Below, one piece after another: positions 51,361 through 62,640 of a stretch of 64,000 bases of DNA. The notes beneath the pieces were generated by a model. That model searched no databases and was not told where the DNA came from. It worked only from the letters and a program-made list of their open reading frames with translations. Origin of the DNA: Apricaphanius iberus (taxonomy: Eukaryota > Chordata > Actinopteri > Cyprinodontiformes > Aphaniidae); assembly GCA_028564705.1 (NCBI GenBank), contig JAPXFQ010002626.1, positions 124,001 through 188,000 of the forward strand, given 5' to 3'. The first letter of the stretch is position 1; each line of letters opens with the position of its first letter. Position numbers and translations under genes: made by a program.

Positions 51361-51592
51361 GTCAGTGCAGACAAATCTGCCTTGGAGCAACGGCGAAGTG
51401 AAGACCTTTATTTCCTTGCTTTTTGAGGATAGAGTCCAGAGTGAACTGTTCACTAGACTTGGGTCATTTACAATTGACATCAAAACGTTTCACGGCACCG
51501 TGCTTGCCGATTTCCTCATTCATTTCCTCTGCCATTTCCGCATTCCTGAGATGACGTTGGAAATAAAACCAGGCCATGCCGGGGCAGGCTGA
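51361..51592 (+). pseudogene. Myb/SANT-like transposon protein, N-terminal fragment
   Basis: From ATG at 51,359-51,361 the frame reads P-W-S-N-G-E-V-K-T-F-I-S-L-L-F-E-D-R-V-Q-S-E-L, the first helix block of the Myb/SANT-like DNA-binding domains common in fish DNA transposons and derived genes. After about 35 residues the similarity fades. GC-rich sequence at 51,560-51,625 (GGCTGACTTGACCCGGCC) may be a transposon end. Isolated and incomplete. Confidence 0.35.
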
Positions 51593-51599
51593 CTTGACC

Positions 51600-51960
51600 C
51601 GGCCAGGGCCAAGCACACCTTGGTTGGAAAATGGCCTAATCGCTGGGGGGACAAGTTAAATGAAGTACAATTGAAAAGCGCTTTTTAGTAACAAGGCAGA
51701 TCAAAAACAGGCAAAATCATGAAGAAAAACAATCATGGCGTGATGATATAATCTCAGACTCCCAGCCTTATTCATAATAATTAATCTCTTTAATGTCAGT
51801 CTAAGCTGTGTTCTACTCTTACATTAATTTTTCCCTGGGTGTGTTTAGAGTGGAAGAGAATTATGGTGAATTATTAAGAACAACACCATATTCAATCATT
51901 CAGTTTAGAGGAAGCTTTATGAATTTTACATTTCTAACTAAGTATTATACTGTTTGCTTC
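51600..51960. other. Unassigned stretch
   Basis: No gene or repeat recognised. Confidence 0.4.
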
Positions 51961-51964
51961 CTGT

Positions 51965-52215
51965 GCCTATGTGCTGGTGAGTGGGTGTTCCAGCTCCTTA
52001 TCCAGCTTCCTCTCCAGGGCATAGCAGGTTACAGTCACCAGGTGTTGCCTGTTGCACCTAATCAGCACCCAGCTCAAAAGGAGAGCAGATCCATCAAGCT
52101 GATGCCAGATGATTCTCGCTGCTAGTGAGACAATCCTTTGTTTAAATAAATTAGGAATCATTCAAAACCAAACTCTCGACTCCTTCCTCTGGTGTTGTGT
52201 CGAAACTGAGTCCAT
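51965..52215 (+). repeat. Possible gypsy-type solo LTR fragment
   Basis: Shows an LTR-like order: CACCTAATCAGCACCCAGCT, a degenerate TATA-like CTCAAAAGGAGAG (52,072-52,085), an AATAAA (52,146-52,151) and a CT-rich end. The pattern resembles LTRs of fish gypsy elements, but no partner LTR or internal sequence is present and ends are undefined. Confidence 0.35.
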
Positions 52216-54060
52216 AGAAACCAAAGATGACATATACATTTAAACCTTTTAGAAGTATCCATTATTTTTTCACATATTTATACAAAAATCTTTATTTTTA
52301 TGGTTCATGAAAGATAAAGCTTCAAATCAAGATTTGTTTTTTCATAAATAGTCATATTTCGTAGGAAGATTATCTTGTTAATTTCAGAAATTCTATCACA
52401 AAGTGAAACATTAAATACATTAATTTCACAAACTGATATTTTGTTAATTATGATTTTCTGCTTGAGCAAACGAATACACAGCATTTAAGATTAGAATATT
52501 ACATCAGACCAATAACTTATTACTACAGAAATGTGGGCTTAATGAAAACTGTGTTTGATACCTGCTTAAAGGTTATTTTAATCTTACAAATGAGCATATC
52601 ACAACACACATTCTTATATATTGAATATGAGTGCAAACAGTTTCAGAGAATGGCTAACAAGGTATTTATATTCCTAAAATATTTCCTTTAATTTATATGG
52701 TTGTAAAGCTGGGGTTCATAGTTTAACATTTTTAAATAATTTAAATGTGTAAATTTCATTATTTGACCCTGTTCTGACATAAAGTAGGAAATCTCACATC
52801 AGCCTATAGCGCTGACAAATAGAATTGCAGATCCACAAGAGGGAGTTGTCAATCGATGATAATGCGCACCAATCCCCAGCATGCACTACGGGCTGATGCA
52901 CCTCAGCTAGTTTAGCGTTTGCTGTCACAGTCTTCTTCTTCTTCTACTATTGTGTGTTGTTAATTTTCCCCTTCATCTAGCAGGGGGCATGGGTGAGGGG
53001 CTGATTGCAGAGAAACTTGGTTCCAATTACATTATCTGGATGCCTTCGTTTGATTACTTTATTTCAGTTCAACTTCAGACGGACTAAGGTGTAGACGTGC
53101 CTTTCAAAAGTCTGATTTCAGTCAGAACAAGCACAATTCAGCTTTCTCTTGCTGCATGTAAAAACACTGACTGATCTGGCTGTGAGCAATTCTCCACATG
53201 TTGCACTGATAAATACATACAAGGTGAGTAATCAGGCACTTAGGACAGAGTTAGTCACTGCAAACATGATTAATACTAATTCAACACTCTCTTCTCTATA
53301 ATCTGATCTGAAGTGTGTGGCTGGGCTCAGAAAGCCTCCTGCTAAATTTCCTTTTCCAGACAACAGCAGAAAAAAGTTGCATCCATGGAAGTCTCTGGAT
53401 CTGAACCGCAGGTCACATTTAACCCTGTGTGAAATGAATTAAATTAGTTGGGGGTTGTTCAGCACTGGATGGTCCACACCAAACTGACTTGCTTTGTGTG
53501 TGGAAAAGTGTATGGAAACTCGACTGCCGACCAATTAAGAGATTTGTCAGCTTTACCTGTAATGCTGGGGTGACTGAGGTACTAACTGAGGCTGGCTCAA
53601 CCTTACAGAACAGGAAGTTCCCTTTAGCAACAACATCCTTTTTAAACTCTCCTATCATGATGAAAAGTGATAAAGTAATATATATTACCTGACTTTGATC
53701 CGGGAAAAACAATGAATAGGTAGAGTAACCAGCAACCAGTGAAAAAGAAGTACATCTACCATCCTCTTAAGGTAGTACCCTCCCAGTAGCTGTTGTCCTA
53801 TCACTGGGAAGCACTCTAAAGAAACTCACTAACTAGTATGAGCCAAACACTACTGAGATGAATAGCTCTTACTGCTCCAATAGCTCTGAGCAGAGTGGAG
53901 TCACGTGTCCAGAGACCTTTACCAACAAGCTTCCACCAGAACCCTCATTTGAACAAAAACCTGCAGATTTATCGTTTTATTAGTGAAGATAAACAGTGCC
54001 CTGCAAATAGAGTATGTTACAATGTACACAAACAGCTATTCTGCAGTGGGAGCTGAATAT
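52216..54060. other. Unassigned stretch with a short TTC run
   Basis: 52,930-52,946 is a CTTCTTCTT run, the kind of tail seen on RTE/Proto2-like elements, probably a tiny minus-strand remnant. No genes; frames below 100 codons. Confidence 0.4.
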
Positions 54061-55540
54061 TACAAATTTGTATTCATACTAGGGCTGGACGATAATTCAA
54101 TAGATAAGATAAGATCAATAGATATGTGGTGCGATAGAAAAAAATGGGTTGATTAAATGTTAAATAAATACAATTTCTCACAATTGTCACAGACCACTAG
54201 GCCACCATAACAATAGAGCTTTGAGTGCCCATTTTTGTCCAGTTAAACCCAAAGAAAGAAAGCAGACGGCAAATAATTTCGAACTTATATAAAAAAATAA
54301 ACATTAGAGAACATTATAGCAGTGGATGGATGGATGGATGGAATTAAAGATCTATAAAAGAAGTACATTTGACCTTTATTTGAAACTGAAAAGCAGCAGC
54401 ACTGAAAAAAGATCGGCACTGAAAGAAAAAAGATGAAAGCATGAAAACTTGATTGTGAGTTAAGTGTTTTAATGCATATATTTTGACCCTCATTGAACAT
54501 TTTTTCACTCTCGATTTTTGGTACACTATCAATACAGAAATTTTCACCACATATATTTCAGATTCAAATTTAAGATTTTTCAATGCCAATACTTGTTTTT
54601 AGTATCATATTAAGAGGACAATTTCTGATAGTCTAATTTCTTTTAACATGTCTGTTCAGTGCGTTCTCAATCATTCCTTCCATTCACAGGCACACTTTTA
54701 AAAATCAGAAGAGGATTAGTTTTAGACTGAAGATTTTCTTCTGACACTGACACTGATTTTATAAACAATACATGAAAATACTACACAAGATGGAATCCCT
54801 GTTTTAAATGAATATTTGGACGCACACGTAACTACATCAGTAGATTCAATACATGTATGTTTCTACAGAACCCAGCAGGTATGCTCAATAAAAGTAGATA
54901 GTATGCTTTTAAAGTAGATATGAGACAGACAAGAGAAACATGAAGTTTAAGCCGAAGAAAGGTAATGCTGTGGTAGGGATGCCGACAAAGATAAACAGAT
55001 GATGACAGAGTGGAAAAGATTGATACGTGAGGAGCACACTGTGAAGGCTCCTGTTAGCACAGAAAAGCAGAAGTAATCATTGTTAGTGTGATTAGTCGTC
55101 CAGGAGACATAAATACTTCGAACAGAAACCATGTGCAGAACTGGTGTGGATGCATGCAGCCAGACATGTTTCTGCATTTCAGTTGTACAGCCAGTCAGGA
55201 GACATGCGTGCATTACTTGGAGCCTGTGTTTAAAATTAGATCCAGCAAATTTTTGGTAAGATGTCAGCATCATAAAGCCCCAGGATTCATCGTCGAAAAC
55301 AATCACACATTCCACACCACAGGGAAATACACACACCAACACAAACGCTTTCTTGGACAAGCCAACTCTGAAAACAAACAGAAGGCTCGAGAGCTTTTGG
55401 TGCACACTGGGGAACTGACAAGTCTACACATAGAAGTTGACGCTAGCAACTTCAGGCTACATCTTGTACATGGCTGAGCTGATGTTAAATTAAATCCACA
55501 TTATAACTGTTTTCAAACATTCATCCACATATCCACTCTG
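54061..55540. other. Unassigned stretch with a (GGAT)n run
   Basis: 54,083-54,100 (AGGGCTGGACGATAA) resembles the start of some fish hAT MITEs. 54,322-54,342 is a GGAT run like the tails of RTE-mobilised elements. A 129-codon plus frame at 55,088-55,477 has no domain I recognise. Confidence 0.4.
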
Positions 55541-55544
55541 CTTA

Positions 55545-55660
55545 ACCTCGAAGCGTCATATGGGGGTTGGTGCCTATCTCCAGCGGTCATTGGGCGAGAG
55601 GTAGGGTACACCCTGTACAGGTCGCCAGTCCATCGCAGGGCATATTTACAGACATATGAT
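55545..55660 (-). mobile_element. tRNA-type SINE, 3' fragment
   Basis: GGGCGAGAGGTAGGGTACACCC, then GGTCGCCAGTCCATCGCAGGGC on plus match the same region of the fuller SINE at 56,350-56,687. Head and tail missing. Confidence 0.6.
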
Positions 55661-55761
55661 AATAAATGATTGCCAACTTTCTAACTTTACCTAATTCCAC
55701 AACCATTTCAACAAGTCCTAATGCTCTATATCTACACAATACAGTTTTAGCTATCATCTTT

Positions 55762-55804
55762 ATCCCAAAATTCTATGCATATATATATGTATATATATAT
55801 TATA
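55762..55804. repeat. TA-rich microsatellite
   Basis: Alternating TA with TATG interruptions, abutting the Tc1-type element. The TA-rich DNA is a natural Tc1 target. Confidence 0.8.
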
Positions 55805-56255
55805 TAGTACAGACCAAAAGTTGGACACATCTGAATTATGTAGTACTTTTCCAAAAATTGTGAAATAACCTGGCCTTCAAAGTCACTGAACCTGAACCCA
55901 ATCCAGATTATTTGGGGTGAGCTGAACCGCAGAGCGAAGGCAAAAGGGCCACCAAGTACTAAGCATCTCTGGGAACTCCTTCAAGACGGTTGGAAAACGA
56001 TTTCGGTGACTACCTCTGGAAGCTCAAGAGAATGCAAAGCAGTAATCGGAGCAAAGGGTGGCTACTTTGAGGAATCTAAAATATAACACATAATGTATTC
56101 AGTTATTTCACCCTTTTTGCTTAAGTAAATACAGTAATTCCATACATTATGTGTTCATTCATAGTTTTGATGCCCTTAATTGAGAATCTACAATGTAGTC
56201 ATGAAAATAAAGAAAACGGATTGAATGAGAAGGTCCAAACGTTTGGTCTGTACTG
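55805..56255 (+). mobile_element. Tc1-type transposon, internally deleted
   Basis: Terminal repeats: left TAGTACAGACCAAAAGTTGGACAC (from 55,805, first base changed from C) and right, reversed from 56,255, CAGTACAGACCAAACGTTTGG. TA lies outside both ends. Only 451 bp remain. Family differs from the Tc1 at 4126. Confidence 0.85.
55860..56085 (+). pseudogene. Tc1 transposase C-terminal remnant
   Basis: The frame reads W-P-S-K-S-L-N-L-N-P-I-Q-I-I-W-G-E-L-N-R-R, the C-terminal block with the third catalytic acid (E in W-G-E-L). It ends near 56,085 before the right terminal repeat. The whole N-terminal part and both aspartates are deleted. Confidence 0.75.
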
Positions 56256-56349
56256 TATATACTTGTACTGGTGGGCATTAGGCACGATAGAATATTGTGA
56301 ACAGTTAAAATCAATGCAAATAATTAAGACCTCCATTAAAGTTCTTCTT

Positions 56350-56687
56350 ACAGCTTATCCATCCATCCATTTTCTGAACCGCTTAGTCCTCCAGGGGTCG
56401 CGGGGATGCTTATCTCCAGCTGTCAACGGGCAAGAGGCGGGGTACACCCTGGACAGGTCGCCAGTCCATCACAGGGCCACATAGAGACAGACATGCAAAC
56501 AACCATGCACACACCCACACCTAAGGACAATTTAGAGTGATCAATTAACCTGACAGTCATGTTTTTGGACTGTGGGAGGAAGCCGGAGGGAACCCACGCA
56601 TGCACGGGGAGAACATGCAAACTCCATGCGGGATACAAACCCAGGGCAACAAGTGCTAAGGCAACAGTGCTAACCGTGCAGCCCATC
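56350..56687 (-). mobile_element. tRNA-derived SINE with Rex3-type (GATG) tail
   Basis: Read on the minus strand: degenerate tRNA-like head (about 56,620-56,687), body with GAGTTTGCATGTTCTCCC and CATGACTGTCAGG-like blocks, then GGGTGTACCCCGCCTCTTG and finally (GGAT)n at 56,350-56,364. The tail matches the tail of Rex3 in this window (437-452), so RTE machinery probably copied it. Other pieces of the family lie at 36,462-36,696 and 55,545-55,660. Confidence 0.75.
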
Positions 56688-56844
56688 TTACAGCTTATCT
56701 TAATAGTTTAAACATCAAATATGATAATATGTATAAATATGAACAGTGGAAACTGTCTAGGTACTAATTTAGAAGATAACATCCACAGTCTAACTTTTTT
56801 CTCCCAATGGACATGCAGACAATCAGCTTCAATGAAAATAAGCA

Positions 56845-57145
56845 GTCTTCCGGGACTCAGAGAATAGACTTCAAAATTCTCGTTCTAGTTTAAAAATCCT
56901 AAAGTGGTTTCGCTCCAAAATTTGTTGAAGACCTGTTGTCACTGTACCAACAACCCACACCACTCAGGTCCTCTAGCTCTAGTCCACTAATCCTCCCTAG
57001 ACTCAGAACCAAACATTAAAAAACAGCTTTCGTTTTCTAACCTAACGTTATCTGGAACAAACTTTGTGACGATTGCAAAGCTGCTGAAACAATTAGCTGC
57101 TTTAAATTAAAATTTAAAACTCCTCTGCTTAGAGCTGCCTTTGCG
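56845..57145 (+). mobile_element. L2-type LINE, ORF2 C-terminal remnant
   Basis: Reads R-I-D-F-K-I-L-V-L-V, then G-F-A-P-K-F-V-E-D-L-L-S-L-Y-Q-Q-P-T-P-L-R-S-S-S-S-S, the end of fish L2 ORF2, with stops and an indel. Then L-R-A-A-F-A near 57,135. No 3' UTR. Same part as 62,301-62,640. Confidence 0.65.
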
Positions 57146-57355
57146 TAAACACTTATACTTCATTGTGTATCATGAAACTGAAATATATATTTTAGCAAGT
57201 AACTCAACTAATTTAATTAATAAGCATTACCATTATTGTTGCAAATCCCATGAAATCAAAATCTTACAGAGAATTAAACATCAGTTTCAGTTTAATATTT
57301 CTGACGAAACTAAAAAGCAAAAGACTTACGTGGTACATTTCCAACATGCTATATG

Positions 57356-57363
57356 CTACTCTC
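57356..57363. repeat. Target-site duplication of hAT MITE, left
   Basis: CTACTCTC, against CTACCCTC at 58,351-58,358 (7 of 8 match). Eight bp is the hAT hallmark. Confidence 0.75.
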
Positions 57364-58350
57364 TAGGGGTGTGAGGAAAAATCGATTCACGTCTGAATCT
57401 CGATTCCTATTTAACAAAAATCAGAATCGATCCGAAATGTTTGAGAATCGATTCTCAAAAAATATGTTTTCTGAACCTTCTGACATTTTCGCTTCATGTA
57501 GTGTTTGTCATGAAACGGCCACCGTTGCTTTGACAGGTCTGATGCGCCGTTGGCTAGCTAGCGCTAGCTAGCTGTAGCCGCTAGGCTAAAGCTTCAGCAT
57601 GAAAGACGGAAGAGAAATCAAGCCCGCCCCGTCTTTGCTGAAGGTAAATGTTTGGGCCGTCTACAAGGTCTTCTCAATGCTAATGACACGCTTGGCTAAA
57701 ATGAATTTTTTTTTTTTATAAATCTGCAAGTATATAAGAGTGATCTTTCTTTATCGGCTACACATAAACATCCAGCACCGCTGCACACCTGTGGCGCTTT
57801 CAAGGAAGTCCGAGATATATGCTGAGTTCAGTAACGTTAGGAATTTTAAAATTTCTAAAAAAAACAATGAAAATAAACACATAAGCCATACATTTCTGTT
57901 TAATGATGGTTGATAAGCAACATTTTGTGCATACTAAATATTTTCAATGTATTTTCTACTACGTACTAAAGAACAAACAAAATACATATTATAATTTTTT
58001 TTTCTTCTTAAAATATATCAGCATTTTTTTTTCAAGACTAGAAATTTTGTTTAAAAGGTCTTGGATGTCCAGTTGCAATTTCATGTCTTGTTACTTTTGA
58101 ACCAGTTCCCTTCTCTCAACATAGATTGTAAAATCCATTTTGTGTTGATGCCCTGTTACATTCATGGCTCACTTCATCACAGACACTTGGCAGATCAAGT
58201 TGTGTGTATTACAAACACAAATGATGAATGAAAGAGTATTGATCAAGAAAAAAAAATGTATTTGAATTGAGAATCGCTTCTGAATCGAATAGTCACACCA
58301 AGAATCGGAATCAAATTGAATCGTGAGATGTTGTAAGATTCTCATCCCTA
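57364..58350. mobile_element. hAT MITE (987 bp)
   Basis: Ends TAGGGGTGTGAGGAAAA (left) and, reversed, TAGGGATGAGAATCTTA (right). Both subterminal regions are full of AATCGATT/GAATCGA words, typical of fish hAT ends and likely transposase binding sites. The interior lacks the transposase that the relative at 16,082-16,745 still shows in part. 57,545-57,580 is a small GCTAGCTAGC palindromic cluster. Non-autonomous. Confidence 0.8.
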
Positions 58351-59080
58351 CTACCCTCCACTGTCATGGGATCGTATTCACTCTATATTTTCAAATAAAT
58401 ACCAGTGTTAAAAAGCCCACATTGTTCTAAGTTTATAAGTTGCAATATTATTATTGGTGTTTTCACTATAAGCTGAAATATCCTACTCTCCTAAACTCAG
58501 GATAGATTTCCAATGCTATTTGAATGCACCACAGGTACAGCTCCGTTCACCATCTGCCTTTTTTTCCTCTTCCTCTGCGGGAGCAAAGAGAGGAGTTTTT
58601 CTCTGTTTATTGTTGCGTATAAATGCCAGAATTGAGTTTTTATGCTTTTTTAAAAATAGTTAGTACAATATTTGTTTACCCATAGTAGAACTGTATTTTA
58701 TCTGCTATACTGAATTTTACTGATTTTTAGAGTCCTTGTTTTCACGGCTACTGAGGCCAATCCACCTGAACAGATGTCCTAGGAGGAGCAGCAAGCCAAA
58801 CAAACTGCTTCGAGCCCCCTATTCCAAAATATTCAAATTACACAAGTGACCAAAACCATGTTGAAAAAAGTGGTATTGTAGCATCCCTACTGTTAACTGT
58901 TGCAAATAAATTCCAAGCATTACTACTGGTTCTGTTAATAATTTCAGCAAATAATGATTCCCTTGCATCTTTCAAAGTTAAATTATATCTGTTCAGTCTT
59001 TCTTTGTAGAGCTCAAAGTAAACCTTCAGTCACGCTTCCACTATTTTCTCTCGGCTCTTTGACGCTCCCTTTTTTTATAA
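58351..59080. other. Unassigned stretch
   Basis: Begins with the right copy of the hAT target duplication (58,351-58,358). No gene recognised. Confidence 0.4.
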
Positions 59081-59085
59081 TAATG

Positions 59086-59380
59086 GATTGCATTTAAATA
59101 TTGCTTTTTGAGACTTTCAAAGATGCCTTACAATTCCATTATTCACTCACTTTCACATTCACACACTGGTGGAAGCAAGCTACATTTGTAGCCACAACTG
59201 CCCTGGGGCAGACTGACAGAAGCAAGACTGGTATATCGTGCCATAGGCCCCTTTGGCCAACACCAGTAGGCAAGGTAGGTGAAATGTCTAGCCCAAGGAC
59301 ACAACTTAATGTAACATGCAGAAGGAGCAATCAAATCCACAATTTAAGGCTGGCAAATCTGCCACTGAGCCACAGCCGCC
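59086..59380 (-). mobile_element. tRNA-derived SINE with L2-like tail
   Basis: The minus strand has an A box TGGCTCAGTGGC (59,361-59,373), a decayed B box (59,324-59,338, GGATTTGATTGCTCC), a body and a tail ending AATATTTAAATGCAATCCATTATTAT. CpG-derived changes in the B box imply it is old and untranscribed. Confidence 0.7.
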
Positions 59381-59399
59381 TTTTTTCACGCTGTACCAG

Positions 59400-59545
59400 T
59401 GGATAGCTAGTCCACCGAGACTTCTTTAACCGTAGTTGGAGCAATGCAGTGCATTTGTGAGTGTTGCAGGGCGACTGTAACATTTATATGAAAGCGCCTT
59501 GAGTAGCTTGAATGAGAAGTTCTATGACAAGTGCTATAAAATGTT
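59400..59545 (+). mobile_element. SINE tail fragment, plus strand
   Basis: AAAGCGCCTTGAGTAGCTTGA, then AAGTGCTATAAAAT, the same L2-like tail type as 27,050-27,100, preceded by diverged body sequence. It abuts the opposite-strand SINE. Confidence 0.5.
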
Positions 59546-61885
59546 GACTTTAAAGATTTAGCCCAATAAATGTTGCATAATACAGTAAGTCACTTAATTT
59601 TAGTAAATAGAATAACAACTAGCCCACAGTACCATAATAATACACTTGGTTAAGTATAGTAGCAACTGGCTATAGAACAATTAGTAACTGGCCCACAGTA
59701 CCATAATAACACCATTGAGTTTGGTAAATATATTAGCAACTGACCATAGGATCATGACAAGAGGCTTAACATTTAAATATAGTAGTAGCTGTCCCACAGT
59801 ACCCTAATTTGCCTTACCTGGTTCATTGCAGTTTTTCTCGGGCTCCAAGTAAAGCTTAGACTCGTTGTCATCCTGTAAAAGGTGACGAGTCTCCCACCTT
59901 GGCCCTTCCAAAACCAAGGAGCTGGAAGCATGATATCCTGGGAAGGCAATATTTGAAAGTTCCATAAATATTTAAGGTCCAAAGAGACAACTAGAAAATT
60001 AAGTAACAGCATGATAAACAAAACAGATGTTATTGTTATCTGAAACCAGAATATTAAATGTTTACTGCATGTTGCAGAAACGACATGGCAGCAGGTGGGG
60101 GACTAAAAAGAACTGGAACAGGATATTTTGGAAGTACTCTGTGATGATTGCAGCAGTAACAGTATCATGGCAGGAGCATGAACAGAAGTGAAGATATACA
60201 ATATCTAACACGATTGGTATGATTCTGGCTACTTAAGCCAGAATTTTTTTCCCCCACACTATAATCGTTTAGAAGCATTTCTATGTCTCTATTGTGAAGA
60301 GTTAGGCAGATTTTATAAATTCTTAAAAACTGGATAACAGAAAACAGAAGCTTCTGTATGTTGTATGCGATCAGATATGTTGGGTCTGACCACTGATTAT
60401 ATGAAATTATGTCAAATGGCTCTATGATTATGAATGACTCCAGCATTCCAAGCGCTGGTTTCCTGCTGTTACATCCAGAGCAGGAACGTCAGAGCCCTGA
60501 ATGAAAAACAGTGTGACAGTTACAGTTTCTGTAAACGTTCCGTTAATCATATTTGTGTTTGAAGTTTAATGTGTTTTCTTGAGTTAGAGTTGATTTTTGA
60601 TTGAGTACGATTTGTGTTGAAGTTACTGTGTTTTTCTTCATTAGTAAACAAGCAGTGTTTGTTTGTGTGTGTATTTCGCTTTGACTTGGTTTCGAACCGT
60701 GAACCGGAGCACTTCTTTGTGCGGGCAAAGCCGAATGTAGCCTCTGTTCACCCTTAGTTCAGTCTACGACCATTCAATTCAGGGTTCTTTGTTAGCCGAT
60801 TGCTAGTTTCATTGATAAGCGCCACGCAGCCTCTTTGTTTAGAGACCATGAGGTGCCTCGCCCAGGTAATAAAACCCCCATTTGGCATTTTGCCCGTCCT
60901 CATGCGTACGTCGCCACCACACGTATGTGCATGTCACAACGTACGCACGTTCAGGAAGCTCCCTGAGGCATTGCCTCCACAGTCGGCATCCATGTTTGTA
61001 ATCTTGTTCACGTAGCAGTTAGCTTTAGCCACTTAGTTTAGTCATTAGCAGAATGAAATTAGCTGAAAGTGATTTTCAAGTTGCTGTTTGGTATGATAGT
61101 AAGTTAATTAATTGGTTAAACTGGATAAAATTTTTGTTTCCTTTATCTGAGTGTGTGTGTTTGAATAATTGAAAAAGGATTTCAGACAAATGTTATCTGG
61201 TAAATCATTGATATTAGCTATAAAACTGATATATATTTTACTGGTTTAAAACTGTTTGGTGCCCCGTTTAGATAAATAATATAAAGGAATAATAAATTAA
61301 CAATGAATGAGTTATTAATTTAATATTCCCAATATAACCAGATACACCATAACCTTTTATTTAGTTTAAACCCAACACATACAATAAAGTGGGTATAAAA
61401 GTTTATACATTATTTAAAAAAAATGTCCCCTATATACATATATACATACAATTACTGATGCTGTTGGTTTGTTGGTTTCCCTTGTTTTTTAATAATTTTT
61501 CCCCTCTCAATGTCATTCTGTAGGTATATAAGCAGTGTGTTCCCTTGTTCATCTTCCTCTTTTTCCTCTTCCTTTTCTGGCTTCTTGTCCATGGTGTTTG
61601 AAATAAACCAAAAGCCATTCAAAATAATTATTTATATATAAAATAAATTCTGAATGCCACATTGCCAGACAGGAAACATACTAAAGAAATTAAAAATACA
61701 GCAATGCAAAGGCATTGAAAGCGAGCACAGTTTATCAGAGTTGAGAGCGTTTGAGATTGAAACGCACACAGCCCAAATTACTGATTACATTACATAATTT
61801 AAAATGCTAATTACGTGCCTCTTTCATCTTTTTAAGTTGGATAATTTGCACAATTGCTGGCTTACTAAATACCGTTTTGCTCCAC
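59546..61885. other. Unassigned stretch with short GCCCACAGTACC repeats
   Basis: 59,580-59,820 contains three to four imperfect copies of a unit with CCCACAGTACCATAATAA and TAAGT/TAAATATAGTAGCAACTG, about 65-80 bp apart. 60,820-61,010 is CpG-richer (CGTACG words) with an ATG and donor-like CAG|GTAATA, too weak to call a gene. The remainder is AT-rich. Confidence 0.4.
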
Positions 61886-62300
61886 TCTAGCAAAAAGAAT
61901 TGGTCCAATCACAGAACCCTGTGGTACTCCTCAAGTAACCCTTGAATGTGAAAATTTGAAATTTACATCAAGAAGCTGGTATCAGTCAGATAAATATGCT
62001 TTAATCTAGCTAGTGCTGTTTCCTTGATCCTTGCAACATTTTCAAGGCTTTCCAAGAGAATATTATGATTGACTGTGTCAGAAGCAGCATTGAGCTCTAA
62101 CAAGACCAGAACAGTCAAAGTCCATTATTTGAGGCCATTAGAATATCATTAGTAACTTTCAATAGTGCTGCTTCAGTGCTATGAAGAGCTGTAACACCTG
62201 ACTGAAACTCTTCAAACAGGTCATTACTGTTTAGATGTCCACATACTTGACCAACAACTATTTTCTTAAGGATTTTGGATAAGAAAAGAGGGTTAGATAG
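61886..62300 (-). pseudogene. L2 reverse transcriptase fragment, inverted part
   Basis: The minus strand reads L-S-K-I-L-K-K-I-V-V-, then F-Q-S-G-V, T-E-A-A-L and T-V-L-V-L-L-E-L-N-A-A-S-D-T-V-N near 62,060-62,110 (motif A decayed, first D replaced by E), then C-G-V-P-Q-G-S-V-I-G near 61,910-61,940. Joined at 62,300 to the ORF end on the opposite strand. Confidence 0.65.
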
Positions 62301-62640
62301 ACCTTACACTGACTCCCTGTAGCTGTTTGAATAGACATTAAAACATTTTTATTAGTTTATAAATTACTCAATGGATTAGCATCAAGGTACATTCAATCTT
62401 TCAGACCACTCAGGTCTTCTGGTTCAAGTCTACTTTGCATCCCTAGGGACCGAACCAAACATTGAGAAACAGCATTTAGTGTTTATGCTCCTCTAATTTG
62501 GAAAAAAAACTTACACAAAACTCCAAAACAGAAACAAGTTCCTTTAAATCAAGGTTGAAAACTCTATTGTCTAGAGCTGCGTTTGATCAATATTCACAGA
62601 AACTTTAACTCTAGTCTGGATTGCAGGTTTTCATTGGTTC
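62301..62640 (+). pseudogene. L2 ORF2 C-terminal fragment, sense part
   Basis: Reads L-T-P-C-S-C-like remnants then F-L-L-V-Y-K-L-L-N-G-L-A-S-R-Y-I-Q-S-F, R-P-L-R-S-S-G-S-S and the final L-E-L-R-L-I-N block. Together with 61,886-62,300 this forms an inverted/sense pair like twin-priming products. Confidence 0.65.

Noticed and set aside
55088..55477. 129-codon plus frame as a gene
   Set aside because: No domain, signal or splice context recognised, and an opposing frame of 152 codons covers the same DNA; likely chance.
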